Assembly (NCBI GenBank): GCA_902491415.1
Contig: CABUHP010000012.1
Span: 1-16,577 of the forward strand
Source of the DNA: an uncultured Collinsella sp.
Lineage (GTDB): Bacteria; Actinomycetota; Coriobacteriia; Coriobacteriales; Coriobacteriaceae
Length of the DNA: 16,577 nucleotides
Direction of reading: 5' to 3'
A model generated the notes under the pieces. It did no database searches. It saw nothing but the letters and a program-made list of their open reading frames with translations, and was not told the origin of the DNA. Each line of letters begins with the position of its first letter. Within the stretch, counting starts at the first letter, position 1. A program made the position numbers and the translations under genes. Of this stretch, positions 14,443 through 16,577 are shown one piece after another.

Positions 14443-15960
14443 ATGTCGAGTCCGACACAAGAGAAGCTAACTCTGATGCGCTATATAGAGTTGCTCGAGG
14501 AAGATGACCTTGTTGTTTCCAGACCGAGCGCTTCGTGCGACCAGCGCATTGAGTTTGCGACTGACGACTCGCGCCAGGTGCGTCCGGGCACGTTGTTTGT
14601 CTGCAAGGGCCGCGCGTTTAAGCGCGAGTACCTGCTTTCGGCAATCGCCGATGGCGCCGTGGCCTACGTTTCCGAGGTCGATTACGATGTTGATCTTCCC
14701 GCGGTGATTGTGAGTGATATTCGTCGCACGCTCGCCGTGGTGGCAGATGCCTTTTATGGGCACCCGTCGGGTAGGGTGAAGGTCTGCGCCTTTACAGGTA
14801 CCAAGGGCAAGTCGACCTGTAGCTTTTATCTGCGCGGCATTCTCGCCAACGAGGCCAAGCTTACGGGCTGTCATCGACCCGCTCTTAATACGGGCATTGA
14901 GTTCGACGACGGCATCGAGACGGGTCCTTCCAAGCTGACGACTCCCGAATCCTTTCTGCTGCAGTCTCGCATCGCACATGCTGCGGAGGCGGGTGCCCCG
15001 TGGCTGGTTATGGAGGCATCGAGCCAGGGCCTCAAATACGAGCGCACGGGCAAGATCGCCTTTGAAGTCGGCGCCTTTACCAATATCGGCGAGGATCACA
15101 TTTCGCCGATTGAGCATCCGACGCTCGAGGATTACTTTGCCAGCAAGCTCAAAATTTTCTCGCAGAGCCGTTTTGCCGTGGTCAATCTCGATATGGATAA
15201 GGTCGATCGTGTGCTCGAGGCGGCATCTCGTTGCGAACGTACGGTGACGTTCTCCCTGACCGACGAGCGTGCCGACGTGCTTGCGCTGGCGATTCGCAAT
15301 GGTGACTGCGGCGTGGTGGCAACGGTGCGCACGCCCCGCTTTACGCGCGACATTGTGATTCCCACGCCGGTTAAGTTCAATGTGTCCAACGCGCTTGCCG
15401 CTATTGCCTGCGCCGAGGCCCTGGGCATTTCCGAAGAGGGTATCGTCCACGGCTTTGAGGGCGTCTTCGTTCCCGGCCGTATGGAGCTCTATCCGTCCGT
15501 ATCGGGCAAAATCTTGGGTATCGTCGATTTTGCACATAACGGCATGAGCCTCGAGACACTCCTGCGCGACTTGCGCGAGAACTATCCCGAGCGCGAGCTG
15601 GCGGTTGTATTTGGCGCTACGGGTGGTAAGGGTGTCGATCGACGCACCACGATGGGCATCGCCGCTGGCAAGTATGCCGACCGAATCGTGATTACCGAGG
15701 ATGACCCCGGCCCCGAGGATGTCGAGGATATTTGCGCCGAGATCGCGCGCAACGTTCAGGCGCAGGGAAATGATAACTGGCAAATCGTGACTGATCGCGT
15801 TGCCGCTATCGAGACTGCCGTGCGTGAGACCGTCCGTCCTGCCGTGGTCATCGTGACCGGTAAGGGCGAGGAAGAGCGTATGCTGCGCAAGAACGGACCC
15901 GAGCCTTGTGGGCGCGATGGTTCGATTCTCAAGCGCACCCTTGCGGCGTACGACGCCTAA
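14443..15960 (+). CDS. murE: MurE-type UDP-MurNAc-tripeptide ligase, probably not DAP-adding
   Basis: This 505-residue Mur ligase adds the third residue of the peptidoglycan stem peptide in the cytoplasm. The ATP loop is FTGTKGKST (117-125), TNIGEDHI (213-220) is the metal/ATP region, and the carbamylated lysine lies in YFASKLKIF (Lys235). VPGRMEL (343-349) and VDFAHNGMSLETLL (361-374) are Mur motifs. The substrate motif reads TEDDPGPED (418-426): Gly423 stands where the DNPR arginine of meso-DAP enzymes sits. GTKGKST is also common in the lysine-adding group. The start at 14443 has AGAGAGG 7 nt before it; the open frame reaches 14275 but lacks family similarity there. A GATAAT -10 candidate lies at 14362-14367 without a good -35. 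It is divergent from the transporter gene. Confidence 0.9.
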   Translation: MSSPTQEKLTLMRYIELLEEDDLVVSRPSASCDQRIEFATDDSRQVRPGTLFVCKGRAFKREYLLSAIADGAVAYVSEVDYDVDLPAVIVSDIRRTLAVVADAFYGHPSGRVKVCAFTGTKGKSTCSFYLRGILANEAKLTGCHRPALNTGIEFDDGIETGPSKLTTPESFLLQSRIAHAAEAGAPWLVMEASSQGLKYERTGKIAFEVGAFTNIGEDHISPIEHPTLEDYFASKLKIFSQSRFAVVNLDMDKVDRVLEAASRCERTVTFSLTDERADVLALAIRNGDCGVVATVRTPRFTRDIVIPTPVKFNVSNALAAIACAEALGISEEGIVHGFEGVFVPGRMELYPSVSGKILGIVDFAHNGMSLETLLRDLRENYPERELAVVFGATGGKGVDRRTTMGIAAGKYADRIVITEDDPGPEDVEDICAEIARNVQAQGNDNWQIVTDRVAAIETAVRETVRPAVVIVTGKGEEERMLRKNGPEPCGRDGSILKRTLAAYDA

Positions 15961-15993
15961 GACCAGAAGCCCCTTCTACGTAATGGAGTGACC

Positions 15994-16577
15994 ATGTCCC
16001 ACAATACCCTGCCGACCGTCGCTGAGCTTTCGGGCGAGATGCGCGAGCGTCTTGCCAAGGTTAAGTACGTCTTTACCGACCTGGACGCCACCATGCTCGC
16101 ACCCGGCTCGTGCGTGCTGCGCGACAACGACGGCAACCCCTCGACCAAGCTCGTCGAGGCTGTCGTGGCACTTGCCCGCGCCGGCATCCAAGTGGTTCCC
16201 ACCTCGGGCCGCAACCGCACCATGATCCACGAGGATGCGCGCGTGCTCGGCCTCAACTCCTACATCGGCGAGATGGGTGGTCTGGTCATGTACGACCTCA
16301 AGGCCAACGATTGGGAGTACCTGACCGGCGATATGCCCTACGACCCCGCCTGCGGCCTCACGCCGCATCAGGTGATCGAGCAGACCGGCGTGTGCGAGAA
16401 GATTCTCGCTCGCTGGCCGCATAAGATCGAGTACCACAACGACATGTCGACTGGCTACAAGTACCGCGAGGTCACCGTCGGCATGCGCGGTGATGTGCCC
16501 GACGACGAGGTCCAGGCCATTCTTGACGAGGCCGGCTGTGGCCTGGTCTGGGCCTGCAACGGTCACCTGACCCATCT
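15994..16577 (+). CDS. HAD-superfamily phosphatase (Cof / MPGP-like), 3' end cut by window
   Basis: The first 194 residues of a HAD hydrolase are present; no stop occurs before the window ends. Motif I is FTDLDATML with Asp29 as nucleophile and Asp31 as acid/base; the usual DxDGT has Ala32 in place of Gly. Motif II is VVPTSGRNR. A cap region follows IGEMGGLVMYD, as in the IIB class that includes sugar-phosphate and mannosyl-3-phosphoglycerate phosphatases. The substrate cannot be told. GGAG lies about 7 nt before the ATG, and the gene begins 33 bp after murE with no terminator, so they may be cotranscribed. Confidence 0.85.
   Translation, partial: MSHNTLPTVAELSGEMRERLAKVKYVFTDLDATMLAPGSCVLRDNDGNPSTKLVEAVVALARAGIQVVPTSGRNRTMIHEDARVLGLNSYIGEMGGLVMYDLKANDWEYLTGDMPYDPACGLTPHQVIEQTGVCEKILARWPHKIEYHNDMSTGYKYREVTVGMRGDVPDDEVQAILDEAGCGLVWACNGHLTH

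Noticed and set aside
1-16577. CRISPR array, insertion sequence, phage or plasmid origin
   Set aside because: No regularly spaced direct repeats, transposase, integrase, terminal inverted repeats or replication genes are seen anywhere in the window.

Overview
The window looks like chromosomal DNA of a fairly GC-rich, gut-type actinobacterium. My best guess is a Coriobacteriia member close to Collinsella. I infer this from codon use, the gene set (riboflavin ECF transporter with a fused ATPase, argCJBD cluster, solute-binding-protein/permease fusion) and the MurE type. I could not run a taxonomic search. No transposase, integrase, phage gene or CRISPR array is visible, and most of the window is ordinary housekeeping DNA.

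Layout. 1-393 is a non-coding leader: a hairpin, a likely promoter and an FMN riboswitch. 394-3685 is a tightly coupled plus-strand operon for riboflavin uptake: ribU, a fused double ATPase ecfA1-A2, and ecfT, with start and stop codons overlapping at both junctions. It is followed by two tandem paralogous FMN-binding split-barrel proteins (3716-4162 and 4217-4627). 4628-4892 is a regulatory gap with a long hairpin and two ARG-box-like palindromes spaced 21 bp centre to centre. 4893-9776 is argC-argJ-argB-argD, with a terminator-like structured RNA between argC and argJ. 9777-10049 holds a tRNA-like fragment on the plus strand, a bidirectional terminator and a minus-strand tRNA-Val(UAC). 10050-14158 is on the minus strand: asnB and, upstream of it behind a strong terminator, a lipoprotein-SBP/beta-domain/permease fusion of a polar amino acid ABC transporter. 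14443 to the window end is on the plus strand: a MurE-type ligase and a HAD phosphatase cut by the window edge.

How the parts fit. The riboswitch should reduce riboflavin import when FMN is plentiful. The next two genes encode probable flavin-binding proteins, so a flavin theme extends beyond the transporter. ArgC, ArgJ, ArgB and ArgD make ornithine by the acetyl-recycling route, and argF, argG and argH are not in the window. The MurE protein has DDPG where meso-diaminopimelate-adding enzymes have DNPR, so it probably adds another diamino acid such as L-lysine or L-ornithine. That would link the arg genes to the cell wall, but this is inference. The amino acid transporter has no ATPase gene beside it and must borrow one from elsewhere.

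The observations most worth a second look are the structured terminator-like element between argC and argJ, the tRNA-like cloverleaf after argD, the SBP/permease fusion with an unrecognised beta-rich middle domain, the non-DAP MurE signature, and the paired ARG boxes. I found no clear evidence of a wholly new multi-gene system.
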